A stretch of DNA of 64,000 bases, taken from positions 1 to 64,000 of the forward strand of contig JAHBSG010000018.1 in assembly GCA_019639235.1 (NCBI GenBank), read 5' to 3'. Shown here one piece after another: positions 44,621-53,459 of this stretch. A program made the position numbers and the translations under genes. The notes under the pieces were generated by a model. It saw nothing but the letters and a program-made list of their open reading frames with translations. It did not search any database and had not been told where the DNA came from. The DNA comes from Acidobacteriota bacterium. GTDB lineage: Bacteria > Acidobacteriota > Blastocatellia > Pyrinomonadales > Pyrinomonadaceae. The number at the start of each line of letters is the position of its first letter. Within the stretch, counting starts at the first letter, position 1.

Positions 44621-44747
44621 CACTTTTTTGTCATGTTGAACACACGCTGATTGAAATGCCTTCAAATTGACCGACCGGCCTTTCTGGAGAGCGGTCTGCG
44701 GCCTGGCATCCGACAGGCGGAAAGTTGCAGCAAAAGGCGGTTGATCT

Positions 44748-45959
44748 CTATTGCTTTCGCAGGCTCCCGGCGGTCTCCATCTTCGCGATCGATTCGAGGT
44801 GAACTTCATCCGGGCCGTCCGCCAGCCGCAGTGAGCGTGCGTAGATCCAAAACCCGGCAAGGGGATGATCCTGCGAAACGCCTCCGCCGCCATGGGCCTG
44901 GATAGCACGGTCGACCACATCAAGCGCCATTCGCGGCACAACGGCCTTTATCATCGCTATCTCTTTGCGGGCGGCCTTGTTTCCGGCGGTGTCCATTTTC
45001 CACGCGGCATTGAGCACAAGCAGCCTTGCCTGATCGATCGCACATCGGGCCTCGGCGATCCATTGCCGGACGACGCCTTGATCGATTATCGGCTTTCCGA
45101 ATGCAACACGTACTGCCGTCCGCTGAATCATCAATTCAAGAGAGCGCTCGGCGACACCGATGAGCCGCATACAATGGTGAACACGGCCCGGGCCGAGCCT
45201 TCCCTGGGCGATCTCGAACCCTCGGCCTTCGCCGAGCAGGATACTGCTCTTTGGAACGCGGACATTTGTGAAGGAAACTTCGGCGTGGCCATTCGGAGCA
45301 TCGTCGTATCCAAAGACATTCAATAGCCGCTCAACCCGAACGCCGTCGGCATCCATCGGAACGAGGACCATTGATTGCTGCAGATGCTTCGCGGCCTGCG
45401 GGTCGGTCTTGCCCATAAAGATCGCCAGCCTGCATCGTGCGTCGCCCGCACCGGTGGACCACCATTTCCGGCCGTTGATCACGTATTCATCGCCCTCGGC
45501 TAGGATCGACGCCTGAATGTTCGTCGCATCGCTCGACGCGACATCGGGCTCGGTCATGGCAAAACACGAGCGGATATCACCCGCAAGCAGCGGCTCAAGC
45601 CACTCGCGTTTCTGCTCGTCTGTGCCGTAAAGGTGCAGAATCTCCATATTGCCCGTATCCGGTGCGGAACAATTGAAGACCTCGGAAGCCCAGGTGACAC
45701 GCCCTATCATCTCTGCAAGCGGCGCGTACTCCAGATTCGAGAGGCCGGAGACAACGGGCAGGAACAAATTCCAAAGGCCCTGTTTTCTCGCCTCACGTTT
45801 CAGTTCCTCGATCAGTACGATCGGCTGCCAACGGTCGCCCGAGTTCACTTCGTCGTGATACCGCTGCTCGTTCGGATAGACGTACTCATCCATGAATGCC
45901 GCGAGCCGCTTTTGCAGTTCAGCCGTTTTTGCAGAATAATCGAAGTCCATATTCGCCAC
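44748..45959 (-). CDS. Acyl-CoA dehydrogenase (ACAD10/11-like)
   Basis: A 403-residue FAD enzyme oxidising acyl-CoA thioesters to enoyl-CoA. Seen: N-terminal helical domain; FAD/substrate loop [20 protein letters not shown] (~130-150); the middle-domain [33 protein letters not shown]-terminal [20 protein letters not shown] and [19 protein letters not shown]. These fit the ACAD10/11-like branch, which handles unusual chains such as 4-hydroxy acids. GTG at 45959 or ATG at 45950 starts the gene. It diverges from an APH-like kinase gene 47 bp away; in animals the two domains are fused in one protein (ACAD10/11). Confidence 0.9.
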   Translation of the reverse strand: MANMDFDYSAKTAELQKRLAAFMDEYVYPNEQRYHDEVNSGDRWQPIVLIEELKREARKQGLWNLFLPVVSGLSNLEYAPLAEMIGRVTWASEVFNCSAPDTGNMEILHLYGTDEQKREWLEPLLAGDIRSCFAMTEPDVASSDATNIQASILAEGDEYVINGRKWWSTGAGDARCRLAIFMGKTDPQAAKHLQQSMVLVPMDADGVRVERLLNVFGYDDAPNGHAEVSFTNVRVPKSSILLGEGRGFEIAQGRLGPGRVHHCMRLIGVAERSLELMIQRTAVRVAFGKPIIDQGVVRQWIAEARCAIDQARLLVLNAAWKMDTAGNKAARKEIAMIKAVVPRMALDVVDRAIQAHGGGGVSQDHPLAGFWIYARSLRLADGPDEVHLESIAKMETAGSLRKQ

Positions 45960-46006
45960 AGATTACCACAGCCCGCGGACATTCCGCTGCGGCCCGCAGA
46001 TCACAA

Positions 46007-47068
46007 ATGGAACACGACAAGACACAGGAACCCCGGCCGGGCGAGGAACTCGATCGTGACGCGCTTGAAGCTTATCTAAGAAGCAGGCTTCCGACCGCAT
46101 TTTCGAATCTGGATATCTTTCAGTTCCCTGCTGGAAGTTCGAACCTGACGTATTTGCTCCGGCTCGGTTCGACCGAATACGTGCTCCGTCGGCCGCCCTT
46201 CGGCAACACCGTAAAGACCGCCCATGACATGCGGCGGGAGTTCGAGGTTTTGTCGAAGCTCGCGTTCGCCTACCCGCCCGCTCCGGAACCGATCCTTTTC
46301 TGCGACGACGCTTCGGTCATAGGCTCGGAGTTTTATCTGATGGAAAAGCGAAACGGTGTGATCGTCCGCGGGAGCCTTCCTTCGGCAGCCGCCGCCTCAA
46401 AGGATTTACAGCAAAGACTCTGCTCGTCATTCATCCGCGGTCTTGCGGAACTCCACAAGGTCGATCACAAAGCCGCCGGGCTCTCCGATCTGGGCAATCC
46501 AGAAGGCTACAACCGCCGCCAGGTCGAGGGCTGGACAAAAAGATATCTTGCGCCAAAGACCGATGAGCATCCCGAGCTCGAATCGGCAATGAGCTGGCTC
46601 GGCCGGAATATCCCGCCGGAGTTCGGGGCCGCACTCGTCCACAACGATTACAAGTTTGACAACATTATGCTCGACCCCGACGATCTGACCCGGATCGTTG
46701 CCGTGCTCGACTGGGAAATGGTGACCATCGGCGACCCGTTGATGGACCTCGGCACAACGCTCGGATATTGGATATCGGCCGATTCAGGTGACGAATTGAT
46801 GAATATGCCCTTCAACCCGCGTGTGCTGATGGAGAACTTCACTCGCCGGGACCTCGCGGATATTTATGAAGAAGCGTCCGGTCGCGAACTTCCCGACCTG
46901 CTTTTCTACTACGTCTTCGGAACATTCAAGATCGCCGTCATCGCTCAGCAGATCTACGCTCGGTATGCGAGGGGCCTGACAAATGACACACGCTTCGCCA
47001 ATTTTGACAAGTTCGTCGGCGCACTAGGGAGAATAGCCGGCAATTCGATTGATAAAGGAAGCATCTGA
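46007..47068 (+). CDS. APH-like phosphotransferase (ACAD10/11-type kinase)
   Basis: A 353-residue kinase-fold protein. ATG at 46007 is chosen over an open frame reaching 45896. N-lobe with LDIFQFPAGSSNLTYLLRLG and LRRPPFGNTVKTAHDMRREF; catalytic loop H212-N-D214-x4-N219 (LVHNDYKFDNIML) with metal-binding DWE (VLDWEMVTIGDPLMDLG). This is the aminoglycoside phosphotransferase-like family that partners acyl-CoA dehydrogenases and phosphorylates hydroxyacyl groups before elimination. Divergent from the ACAD gene (47 bp), convergent with preA. Specific substrate unknown. Confidence 0.88.
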   Translation: MEHDKTQEPRPGEELDRDALEAYLRSRLPTAFSNLDIFQFPAGSSNLTYLLRLGSTEYVLRRPPFGNTVKTAHDMRREFEVLSKLAFAYPPAPEPILFCDDASVIGSEFYLMEKRNGVIVRGSLPSAAAASKDLQQRLCSSFIRGLAELHKVDHKAAGLSDLGNPEGYNRRQVEGWTKRYLAPKTDEHPELESAMSWLGRNIPPEFGAALVHNDYKFDNIMLDPDDLTRIVAVLDWEMVTIGDPLMDLGTTLGYWISADSGDELMNMPFNPRVLMENFTRRDLADIYEEASGRELPDLLFYYVFGTFKIAVIAQQIYARYARGLTNDTRFANFDKFVGALGRIAGNSIDKGSI

Positions 47069-47071
47069 TCT

Positions 47072-47093
47072 TCCAATTGCCAACTGGAAAAGA
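47072..47093. terminator. Small hairpin between convergent genes
   Basis: CTTCCA ... TGGAAAAG form a short inverted repeat with an inner TTG/CAA, 4 bp after the kinase stop and 3 bp before the preA stop. Weak. Confidence 0.3.
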
Positions 47094-47095
47094 CC

Positions 47096-48340
47096 TCAAG
47101 ATGCAGTTCGCTCCTGCCAGGTCTGCGGATTTGATCCGTCGTCTCGGCGTTTCATCGTGATGGCCCCGGGCGACGGGCAGACGAGAGCACAGAGATTGCA
47201 GCCGACGCACTCTTCCTCGATAACACGCGGATAGCGGTGGCCGTTCGATTCAACGAATTCGAATGATTGGTGCGCGCCGTCCTCACAGGCGACGTAGCAG
47301 AGGTTGCAGCGGATGCAATGCTCTTCATTGACATGGGCCTTGACGACGTAGTTGAGATCGAGATTTCCCCAATCGGTGACTCGCGGCACTGACTTTCCGA
47401 TGATGTCACTCACCGACGCAATGCCTTTCTCATCCAGATAGTTGTTCAGCCCGTCGATCATGTCTTCGACGATGCGATAGCCGTAGTGCATCACCGCTGT
47501 GCAGACCTGCACGTTCTCCGCACCGAGCAGCATGAATTCAACTGCATCACGCCACGACGAGATGCCGCCGATGCCGCTGATAGGGATGGTGAACTCCGCA
47601 TCGCGGGCAAGTTCGGAAACCATGTTGAGCGCGATCGGTTTTACTGCCGGGCCGCAGTAACCGCCGTGAGCGGCCATTCCGTTGACGTTCGGATGCGGGA
47701 CCATCGTGTCGAGATCGACGCCCATTATCGAGTTGATCGTATTTATCAGCGAAACAGCGTCGGCACCGCCGTTCATCGCGGCCTTTGCCGGCGGGATGAT
47801 GTTCGTGACGTTTGGCGTGAGCTTAACGATAACCGGAACTTCGGCGACCTCTTTCACCCATTCGGTGACCATGCAGGTGTATTCCGGCACCTGCCCCATC
47901 GCGGCGCCCATTCCGCGTTCGCTCATGCCATGCGGGCAGCCGAAGTTGAGTTCAAGCCCGTCGCATCCGGTATCCTGCGAACGCTTTACGATCTCATGCC
48001 ATGCCTCGCGTTTCGATTCGACCATCAGCGAAACGATCAGCGCGTGACCGGGATATTTTTTCTTGCACTCGGCAATCTCTCTGAGGTTTACCTCGAGCGG
48101 CCGGTCGGTGATCAGCTCGATGTTATTCAAACCGATCATCCGCATCGCTCCGTGATCGATCGAGGCCAGCCGCGACGAAACGTTCACGATCGGCTCGCCG
48201 AGCGTCTTCCAAACGGCCCCGCCCCAACCCGCATCAAAAGCACGCTCGACCATCGAACCCATGTTCGTCGGCGGTGCACTCGCCAGCCAAAACGGATTCG
48301 GCGATTTGATCCCTGCAAAATTGCTACTCAGATCCGCCAT
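47096..48340 (-). CDS. preA: NAD-dependent dihydropyrimidine dehydrogenase subunit PreA
   Basis: A 414-residue flavo-iron-sulfur enzyme that reduces uracil and thymine to dihydro forms (or the reverse). TIM-barrel FMN domain ~1-310 with NFGCPHGMSERGMGAAMGQ (~130-148, active-site Cys and FMN site), VKLTPNVTNIIPPAKAAMNG, and GIGGISSWRDAVEFMLLGAE. C-terminal 2[4Fe-4S] ferredoxin domain with C342/345/348/352 and C378/381/384/388. Last gene of the long minus-strand operon; its partner PreT is 3.4 kb upstream, separated by AbgT and two unknown exported proteins, unusual because preT and preA are normally adjacent. Confidence 0.93.
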   Translation of the reverse strand: MADLSSNFAGIKSPNPFWLASAPPTNMGSMVERAFDAGWGGAVWKTLGEPIVNVSSRLASIDHGAMRMIGLNNIELITDRPLEVNLREIAECKKKYPGHALIVSLMVESKREAWHEIVKRSQDTGCDGLELNFGCPHGMSERGMGAAMGQVPEYTCMVTEWVKEVAEVPVIVKLTPNVTNIIPPAKAAMNGGADAVSLINTINSIMGVDLDTMVPHPNVNGMAAHGGYCGPAVKPIALNMVSELARDAEFTIPISGIGGISSWRDAVEFMLLGAENVQVCTAVMHYGYRIVEDMIDGLNNYLDEKGIASVSDIIGKSVPRVTDWGNLDLNYVVKAHVNEEHCIRCNLCYVACEDGAHQSFEFVESNGHRYPRVIEEECVGCNLCALVCPSPGAITMKRRDDGSNPQTWQERTAS

Positions 48341-48372
48341 TCTATTAGGTCGTTGAACTCATCAAATGCCTT

Positions 48373-48768
48373 CTAACCACATGACGTCTGCAGGGTGTGC
48401 TTGCCCTTGTTGGCGTCGGCGACGCATCGGTTGGCGCATTTGATCGTTACCTGATCAAGAAGTCGTGGGTCTTCCATGATCGCGTCTTCTTTGGTAGGCT
48501 TCCGTTTCCGCTTCTGTTCGAACTCCTTGGCCTTTGGCGAGTCGAGCCAGATCCGATACATGCTGTCAAACTCGCTGTCTGTTTCGAGACAGTATTTGTT
48601 GCACGCATTCAAGCCCGCCTGTTTTTCATCCTTGGCTGTGCCTTCAAAAGTTTTCCCTTCAAACACGACTATGCCCTTGCACGCATTGCTGCCAGAGCCT
48701 GGCCCCAGACATGCAAGAGAGACCGAAAGCAACATGATAAATCCGCTATATTTTCCGATCGATTTCAT
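48373..48768 (-). CDS. Cysteine-rich exported protein, possible lipoprotein
   Basis: A 131-residue protein (ATG at 48768 chosen; the frame opens at 48792). Signal sequence ~1-20 ending SVSLAC20, an imperfect lipobox (S rather than L at -3). The mature part has paired cysteines (NACKG, NACNKYC, KCANRC, TSCG), suggesting disulfides. It lies between preA (32 bp downstream) and a larger exported protein (25 bp upstream), inside the pyrimidine operon. No family recognised and no link to pyrimidines visible. Confidence 0.6.
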   Translation of the reverse strand: MKSIGKYSGFIMLLSVSLACLGPGSGSNACKGIVVFEGKTFEGTAKDEKQAGLNACNKYCLETDSEFDSMYRIWLDSPKAKEFEQKRKRKPTKEDAIMEDPRLLDQVTIKCANRCVADANKGKHTLQTSCG

Positions 48769-48793
48769 TTGAACGTCCCTCGTCTTTGACAAA

Positions 48794-49888
48794 CTACGGA
48801 AATGCGGCTCCCTTCTTCGGAACCCGCGCCGCGATTGCCTTGCCCTCTGCGGTCGACCACGGAATATCGAAAAAGAGCCCGGCGTTCGGCGACGGAAAGA
48901 GCCGTTTGTCGATCTCGCTGCCGCCCCGTGGTATCTCCATGTCGATCATCCACTTGTCCTTGTCAAGGTTCACGTTTCCGCTGCTCTGTTCCGGATGCGG
49001 AACGATGTCGCCACCGGCCACGACAAAACGGATCGTGCGGAAGAGCCCGTTCGACTTGTCTCCGATGATGTCGCATTGCCATTTGCCCGGAGTCTTTGTT
49101 ACATCGACCCAGCCTTTGCCATAACCGACCGTTGGGTTAACAACCTCCCCGTACGTAAGCGGAAGTTGGATTTCCATCTGGTCAAAGCGGATCGTATCCC
49201 GCTGTATCGTCCGCTTGGCATCAAAGCTCTCAGAAAAACCATTGATCACGCGCCCATTCGCCTGGCGAAACGCGGTTCGCGGATCCGGGATTTCAATCGG
49301 CCGTCCGTTAACCGAGCATTTCGTGATCGGGGTGTAGCCAAATGTTGCGCCATAATCTTCGACCGGCGAAAAGACCGTATTCAAAAAAAGCACATTGCGT
49401 AGATTTTTGCTAAGATATTTGACCGCCGCATCGGCGTGTCGCTGAATATAGAATTCAGGCCGGCGGCCGCTCTGCTTCGTCGTTTTTCGAACATCTATCT
49501 TGTAGGTTCGGATCAGCTTGTCACTGAGAAAAACTTCAATGTCGAATAAGCCGGTCTCCACGATCGAATTGTTGCGTGCAACGCAGGCCTGCGTCTGCGT
49601 TCCGGTTCTTCCTGCGAGACTGCAAGTGTGCGAGTAAACTTCCTTCCCGTTCTGCTTTAGTACAAGCCGGAGTGGGCTTCCTTTTGCAGCTCCCGGAATA
49701 TTTATCTCCGGAATCAGATTCCAGAGATAGGTGCCATTTGGCCCATTTACGGAATCAGCCTTGAAAAAGGTAAAGCTGTCGTCTATCTTTTGGCCCGAAA
49801 CGACCACAGCACCTAGAGACAAGACAAAAGCGACTGCGAAAAGTGACCGGGCAAGAGCCGATCGGATCGGTACAACCAGAAAATTCAT
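48794..49888 (-). CDS. Exported beta-rich protein of unknown function
   Basis: A 364-residue protein (ATG at 49888 follows GGAGGAG at ~8 bp; the frame opens at 49909). Signal sequence ~1-35 (ARSLFAVAFVLSLGAVVVSGQ). The body contains beta-like segments (LRLVLKQNGKEVYSHTCSLA, FDIEVFLSDKLIRTYKIDV) and a conserved-looking C-terminal block (PGKWQCDIIGDKSNGLFRTI). No catalytic motif was recognised. It lies 21 bp after AbgT and 25 bp before the cysteine-rich protein, so it is part of the same transcript. Confidence 0.6.
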   Translation of the reverse strand: MNFLVVPIRSALARSLFAVAFVLSLGAVVVSGQKIDDSFTFFKADSVNGPNGTYLWNLIPEINIPGAAKGSPLRLVLKQNGKEVYSHTCSLAGRTGTQTQACVARNNSIVETGLFDIEVFLSDKLIRTYKIDVRKTTKQSGRRPEFYIQRHADAAVKYLSKNLRNVLFLNTVFSPVEDYGATFGYTPITKCSVNGRPIEIPDPRTAFRQANGRVINGFSESFDAKRTIQRDTIRFDQMEIQLPLTYGEVVNPTVGYGKGWVDVTKTPGKWQCDIIGDKSNGLFRTIRFVVAGGDIVPHPEQSSGNVNLDKDKWMIDMEIPRGGSEIDKRLFPSPNAGLFFDIPWSTAEGKAIAARVPKKGAAFP

Positions 49889-49909
49889 CAAGACTCCTCC
49901 TTTGTTCAA

Positions 49910-51664
49910 TCAGGGATATGTGTATGGCGCCTGAACACCAAGCGGAATGCCGAGTGCCCAATACGCGATAAGGAAGATGATCCAAAAGACCATGAAAACG
50001 ACCGTGAACGGCAACATGATCGAGATCAGCGTGCCGATGCCGGTACCCTTAACATAGCGTTGAGCGAAGACGACGACGAGCGGAAAGTATGGCATTAGAG
50101 GTGTGACGATGTTCGTCGTCGAATCGCCGATGCGATAGGCCGCCTGTGCAAGTTCCGGTGAAAGGCCAAGCTGCATCAGTAGGGGGACAAAGATCGGTGC
50201 GAGCAACGCCCATTTTGCTGAAGCGGAACCAACGACAAGATTCAGCAGACCGGTCAGCAAAATGATGCCGATGATGGTGACCTGGACCGGCAGGTTAAGC
50301 CATTGAAGAAAATTCGCTCCCTTCACGGCCATCAATGCTCCGAGATTTGATTGATTGAATGCCGCGATGAAAAGGGCCGCAAAGAATGCCAGTACGATGT
50401 AGTAGCCCATCGTGCTCATCGACTTGCTCATCCCGGCAACGATGTCCCGATGGGACTTTACCGTGCCCGCGACATAGCCGTAAACGACGCCCGGGATCAG
50501 GAACAACAAGAAGATCAGCGGCACGATCGAGAGCATCAGCGGGGCTGAATTTGCCGTAAGCTGCGGAGCCACCGGCTCAGCATTCTGTGCAATCGCGGCG
50601 CCGTAGGTCTTTGCGTTTTCCTCGCCGAGCCTGGCCTTTATCGCAGTATCAAGCGCCGCTTTTCCAAAGATCTCCTGTTCAAGGATCGGCCCAAGTTTTA
50701 GGGCGACGTCTTCGGGCATTCCCTCGGCTTTCAATTTCTCGACCGCACCGGCCGTAACTTTGAACCCTGCCGGTGAACGGAACATCGAATCCGCCGGAAG
50801 TGAAAGAGCCACAAGAATCGCGATACCGATCGCCATCGAGATAAGCCCGGCTATAAGGCCCTTTTTCTCTTTCGGCCCAAGCGTTTCCATCTGGGGCATA
50901 TCGTCCGGATCGCCATCAACCTCGGTCGTTTTCTTGAGTCGTGGTTCAACGATCTTGTCGGTCACGAACCAGCCGAGCCCTACCAGCAAGAGAGTAGATG
51001 CCGCCGTAAAATACCAATTCGAGAGCGGGTTTACGACGTAGCTCGGGTTGATGAACTGTGCTCCGGTTTGCGTCAGGCCGGCGAGCAGCGGATCAAGACT
51101 TGAGGGGATGAAATTCGCGCTAAAGCCGCCCGAGACCCCGGCGAAGGCCGCGGCAATTCCGGCCAATGGATGCCGTCCGGCGGTGTAGAAGATAACGCCG
51201 CCGAGCGGTATCACCAGCACATATCCGGCATCGACCGCCGTGTGGCTGATAATACCGACGAAGACCACCATCGGCGTCAGTAGCGAAGGTGCGGTGATGT
51301 TGAGCAGAGCCTTTAGCGAGGCGTTGATAAATCCGGTGTGTTCCGCAACGCCGACACCGAGCAGGGCAAGCAGAACCACCCCGAGGGGCGGAAATGCCAT
51401 GAAGGTCGAGACCATGGTCGAAAGAAATGTAGCGATCGCCGTACCGGTTAGCAGATTGTTCACCACGATCGGCTTCTGCGAACGCGGGTCGAGCTCTGCG
51501 AACGACATTCCGGAAAAGATCGCTGAGCAGATCCAGACGACAAAAAGCAAGATCAGGAACAACGCGGCCGGATCCGGCAGTTTGTTGCCGATTCGCTCGA
51601 TAAGATCCAATGCACGGTCAACAAAGCCGGTCGGCTTTGCGCTGGGTACGGTTTCATTTTCCAT
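49910..51664 (-). CDS. AbgT-family transporter
   Basis: A 584-residue inner-membrane transporter. AbgT signatures: KLPDPAALFLILLFVVW (~32-48), PPLGVVLLALLGVGVAEHTG (~91-110), GYVLVIPLGGVIFYTAGRHP, AGVSGGFSANFIPSSLDPLLA and VVGSASAKWALLAPIFVPLL, GDSTTNIVTPLMPYFPLV near the end. The E. coli protein (508 residues) takes up p-aminobenzoyl-glutamate; others export sulfonamides. This one has an extra hydrophilic insert of about 70-90 residues (~285-375, EKLKAEGMPEDVALKLGPIL). In this operon it may move a beta-alanine or ureido product; inference. Confidence 0.88.
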   Translation of the reverse strand: MENETVPSAKPTGFVDRALDLIERIGNKLPDPAALFLILLFVVWICSAIFSGMSFAELDPRSQKPIVVNNLLTGTAIATFLSTMVSTFMAFPPLGVVLLALLGVGVAEHTGFINASLKALLNITAPSLLTPMVVFVGIISHTAVDAGYVLVIPLGGVIFYTAGRHPLAGIAAAFAGVSGGFSANFIPSSLDPLLAGLTQTGAQFINPSYVVNPLSNWYFTAASTLLLVGLGWFVTDKIVEPRLKKTTEVDGDPDDMPQMETLGPKEKKGLIAGLISMAIGIAILVALSLPADSMFRSPAGFKVTAGAVEKLKAEGMPEDVALKLGPILEQEIFGKAALDTAIKARLGEENAKTYGAAIAQNAEPVAPQLTANSAPLMLSIVPLIFLLFLIPGVVYGYVAGTVKSHRDIVAGMSKSMSTMGYYIVLAFFAALFIAAFNQSNLGALMAVKGANFLQWLNLPVQVTIIGIILLTGLLNLVVGSASAKWALLAPIFVPLLMQLGLSPELAQAAYRIGDSTTNIVTPLMPYFPLVVVFAQRYVKGTGIGTLISIMLPFTVVFMVFWIIFLIAYWALGIPLGVQAPYTYP

Positions 51665-51722
51665 ATTTGTCCCGGTCCTTGAACGAAATTGTCTGTGTGG
51701 TTAGAAAAGCTTTTGCGAAAGT

Positions 51723-53063
51723 TTACTTTGAAACGCCCGAGCCCGCAAACGTGACGCGTTCGCCGGTAAGCGCGCGATGAATACCGATCGCTGTCCGCTT
51801 GCCCATCTGGGCCGCATCGACCGCCTCGGCGCCGCCGTTCACGCAATCACCCGCCGCGAAGACTCCGGCCGCCGAGGTCCGCATTTCATCATCAACACGG
51901 ATGCGGCCTTTCTCGTCGATCTCAACACCGAACATCTCGCCGAGCGCCGGCCCGAGCTTCGCCTGTCCGATCGCCTTAATAACCTGATCGCAATCGATCA
52001 CGGTCTCGTCTCCTTTGACGTTCGAGCACCGGAGCCCGGTAACTCGGCCATCACCCAAGATCTCTACTGGCGTCGTTTGCCAATAGAAATCGATTCCGTC
52101 TTGGCGAGCAAGCTCCATCTCGTAATCATATGCGGGAGCATCCGCTTCGGTACGCCGATATACGAGCATAACGGATTCTGCACCGAGGCGTTTTGCCTGA
52201 GTCGCGGCATCGATGGCCGTATTCCCTGCTCCGATAACAGCGACTCTCCGGCCAAGCGGAACCGAACTCCAATCGCGGGTTTTGATCGCTTCGATGAAGG
52301 TCAATGCGTCAATGACACCGGGCAGATCCTCCCCGGTAATATTGAGCCGGTTCGTTGCTCCGAGTCCGGCGGCGATGACGACCGCGTCGTGCCGAGAGCG
52401 GAGTTCGCTCGCAGTAACTGTTCCGGCTCCGGCTCCGCGTCCATCGGCAACCACCGACGTTCGGGTAACGAACTTCACGCCCATTTTTCCGATCAGCCCG
52501 GCCTCCGCTAAAGACGCTGCCCGAGTCATTTTGTACTCGGCCATGCCATAAGTATCTAGCCCGCCGGGCTCGGCCCGACGCTCGTAAACCGTGACCGCAT
52601 AACCGAGTCGGGCAAGATATGCCGCACATGAAAGCCCCGCCGGCCCGGAACCGACGATCCCGACCGAAAGGCCATTGAGCTTGCCGGGAGCAAAAACAGG
52701 CTCGCCATCGGTCAACGTCTTTTCTGTCGCATATCGTTGAAGGCGGCCGATCTCGATCGGCTTCTGAACCAGCGTTTTCTCAACACAAGCACCTTCGCAG
52801 AGCGCCTCGACCGGGCAAACCCGGGCGCAGGTCGAACCTATCGGGTTCGCGTCAAAGATAACGCGTGCCGAGCCCTTAAGGTTGCCGCTGGCTATCTTTT
52901 TGATGAACGAAGGAACATCGATGTGCGTCGGGCACGCATGCATGCACGGCGCGTCAAAGCAATAAAGACATCGGCTCGCTTCGGCCAAAGCTTCCGCCGC
53001 TGACATCAGTGGATGAAGATCTGCGAAGTTCTGCTCGATCTGTTCGTTGGTGAGTTTGGACAT
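51723..53063 (-). CDS. preT: NAD(P)-dependent dihydropyrimidine dehydrogenase subunit PreT
   Basis: A 446-residue flavoprotein passing electrons from NAD(P)H to PreA. Start ATG at 53063 (a TTG one codon earlier is also open). N-terminal Fe-S domain with C32/C35/C40/C44 and C79/C83/C89/C93; FAD Rossmann motif GIVGSGPAGLSCA (135-147); NADPH-binding motif VAVIGAGNTAIDAATQA (~270-286); C-terminal GVFAAGDCVNGGAEAVDAAQ. The layout is that of the GltD/PreT family and of the N-terminal half of eukaryotic dihydropyrimidine dehydrogenase. RidA gene 9 bp upstream; AbgT 58 bp downstream. Confidence 0.92.
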   Translation of the reverse strand: MSKLTNEQIEQNFADLHPLMSAAEALAEASRCLYCFDAPCMHACPTHIDVPSFIKKIASGNLKGSARVIFDANPIGSTCARVCPVEALCEGACVEKTLVQKPIEIGRLQRYATEKTLTDGEPVFAPGKLNGLSVGIVGSGPAGLSCAAYLARLGYAVTVYERRAEPGGLDTYGMAEYKMTRAASLAEAGLIGKMGVKFVTRTSVVADGRGAGAGTVTASELRSRHDAVVIAAGLGATNRLNITGEDLPGVIDALTFIEAIKTRDWSSVPLGRRVAVIGAGNTAIDAATQAKRLGAESVMLVYRRTEADAPAYDYEMELARQDGIDFYWQTTPVEILGDGRVTGLRCSNVKGDETVIDCDQVIKAIGQAKLGPALGEMFGVEIDEKGRIRVDDEMRTSAAGVFAAGDCVNGGAEAVDAAQMGKRTAIGIHRALTGERVTFAGSGVSK

Positions 53064-53072
53064 CAAAAACGA

Positions 53073-53459
53073 TCAAATTTCGGCGTCGGCCTCTACCTCG
53101 ACCAGCATATCGGGATCGATCAACCCCGAGACCTCGACCATCGTGGTCGCCGGCATTATCTCACGGAAAAACTCACCGTGGGCACGGCCGTATTCTTCCC
53201 ACCGCGAGATATCCGTGACGAACATACGCGTGCGGACTACATTCTCGAGCGTCGCGTCAAAATGCTTCAGAGCCCGCTCGATGTTCAGAATACATTGGAC
53301 GGTCTGTCGGTAGGCATCGCCAACTCCGACGATGTTACTGCTCTCATCGGTTGCGGTCGTCCCGGTCACATAGATCCGGTCACCGACCCGCACGGCCCGC
53401 GAATACCCGACGACCGACTCCCATTTTGCTCCCGATGAATAGCGCTCGCGGTGCTGCAT
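53073..53459 (-). CDS. RidA/YjgF family protein
   Basis: A 128-residue small trimer-forming protein of the Rid superfamily. Visible: GDRIYVTGTTATD, QTVQCILNIERALKHFDATL, VRTRMFVTDISRWEEYGRAHG and the C-terminal TMVEVSGLIDPDMLVEVEAD, where the family Arg in R-x-x-M/V-F/Y-V is present. RidA deaminates reactive enamine/imine intermediates; RutC-type members act in pyrimidine breakdown on aminoacrylate peracid products. In this reductive-pathway operon the role is inferred. Its ATG overlaps the stop of the upstream exported protein by 1 bp. Confidence 0.88.
   Translation of the reverse strand: MQHRERYSSGAKWESVVGYSRAVRVGDRIYVTGTTATDESSNIVGVGDAYRQTVQCILNIERALKHFDATLENVVRTRMFVTDISRWEEYGRAHGEFFREIMPATTMVEVSGLIDPDMLVEVEADAEI

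Larger units (their letters stand above)
44294..44747. other. pilM leader and intergenic region, 454 bp
   Basis: No gene supported. It holds the pilM promoter, a long leader, and a perfect 14-bp inverted repeat (44365-44378 and 44467-44480). A + strand frame (44411-44650) uses a TTG start, has no ribosome binding site and no recognisable motif. No c-di-GMP riboswitch core could be made out by eye. Confidence 0.55.

Noticed and set aside
44411..44650. 79-codon + strand frame in the pilM leader region
   Set aside because: TTG start, no ribosome binding site, no recognisable motif; the region is better explained as promoter and leader of pilM.
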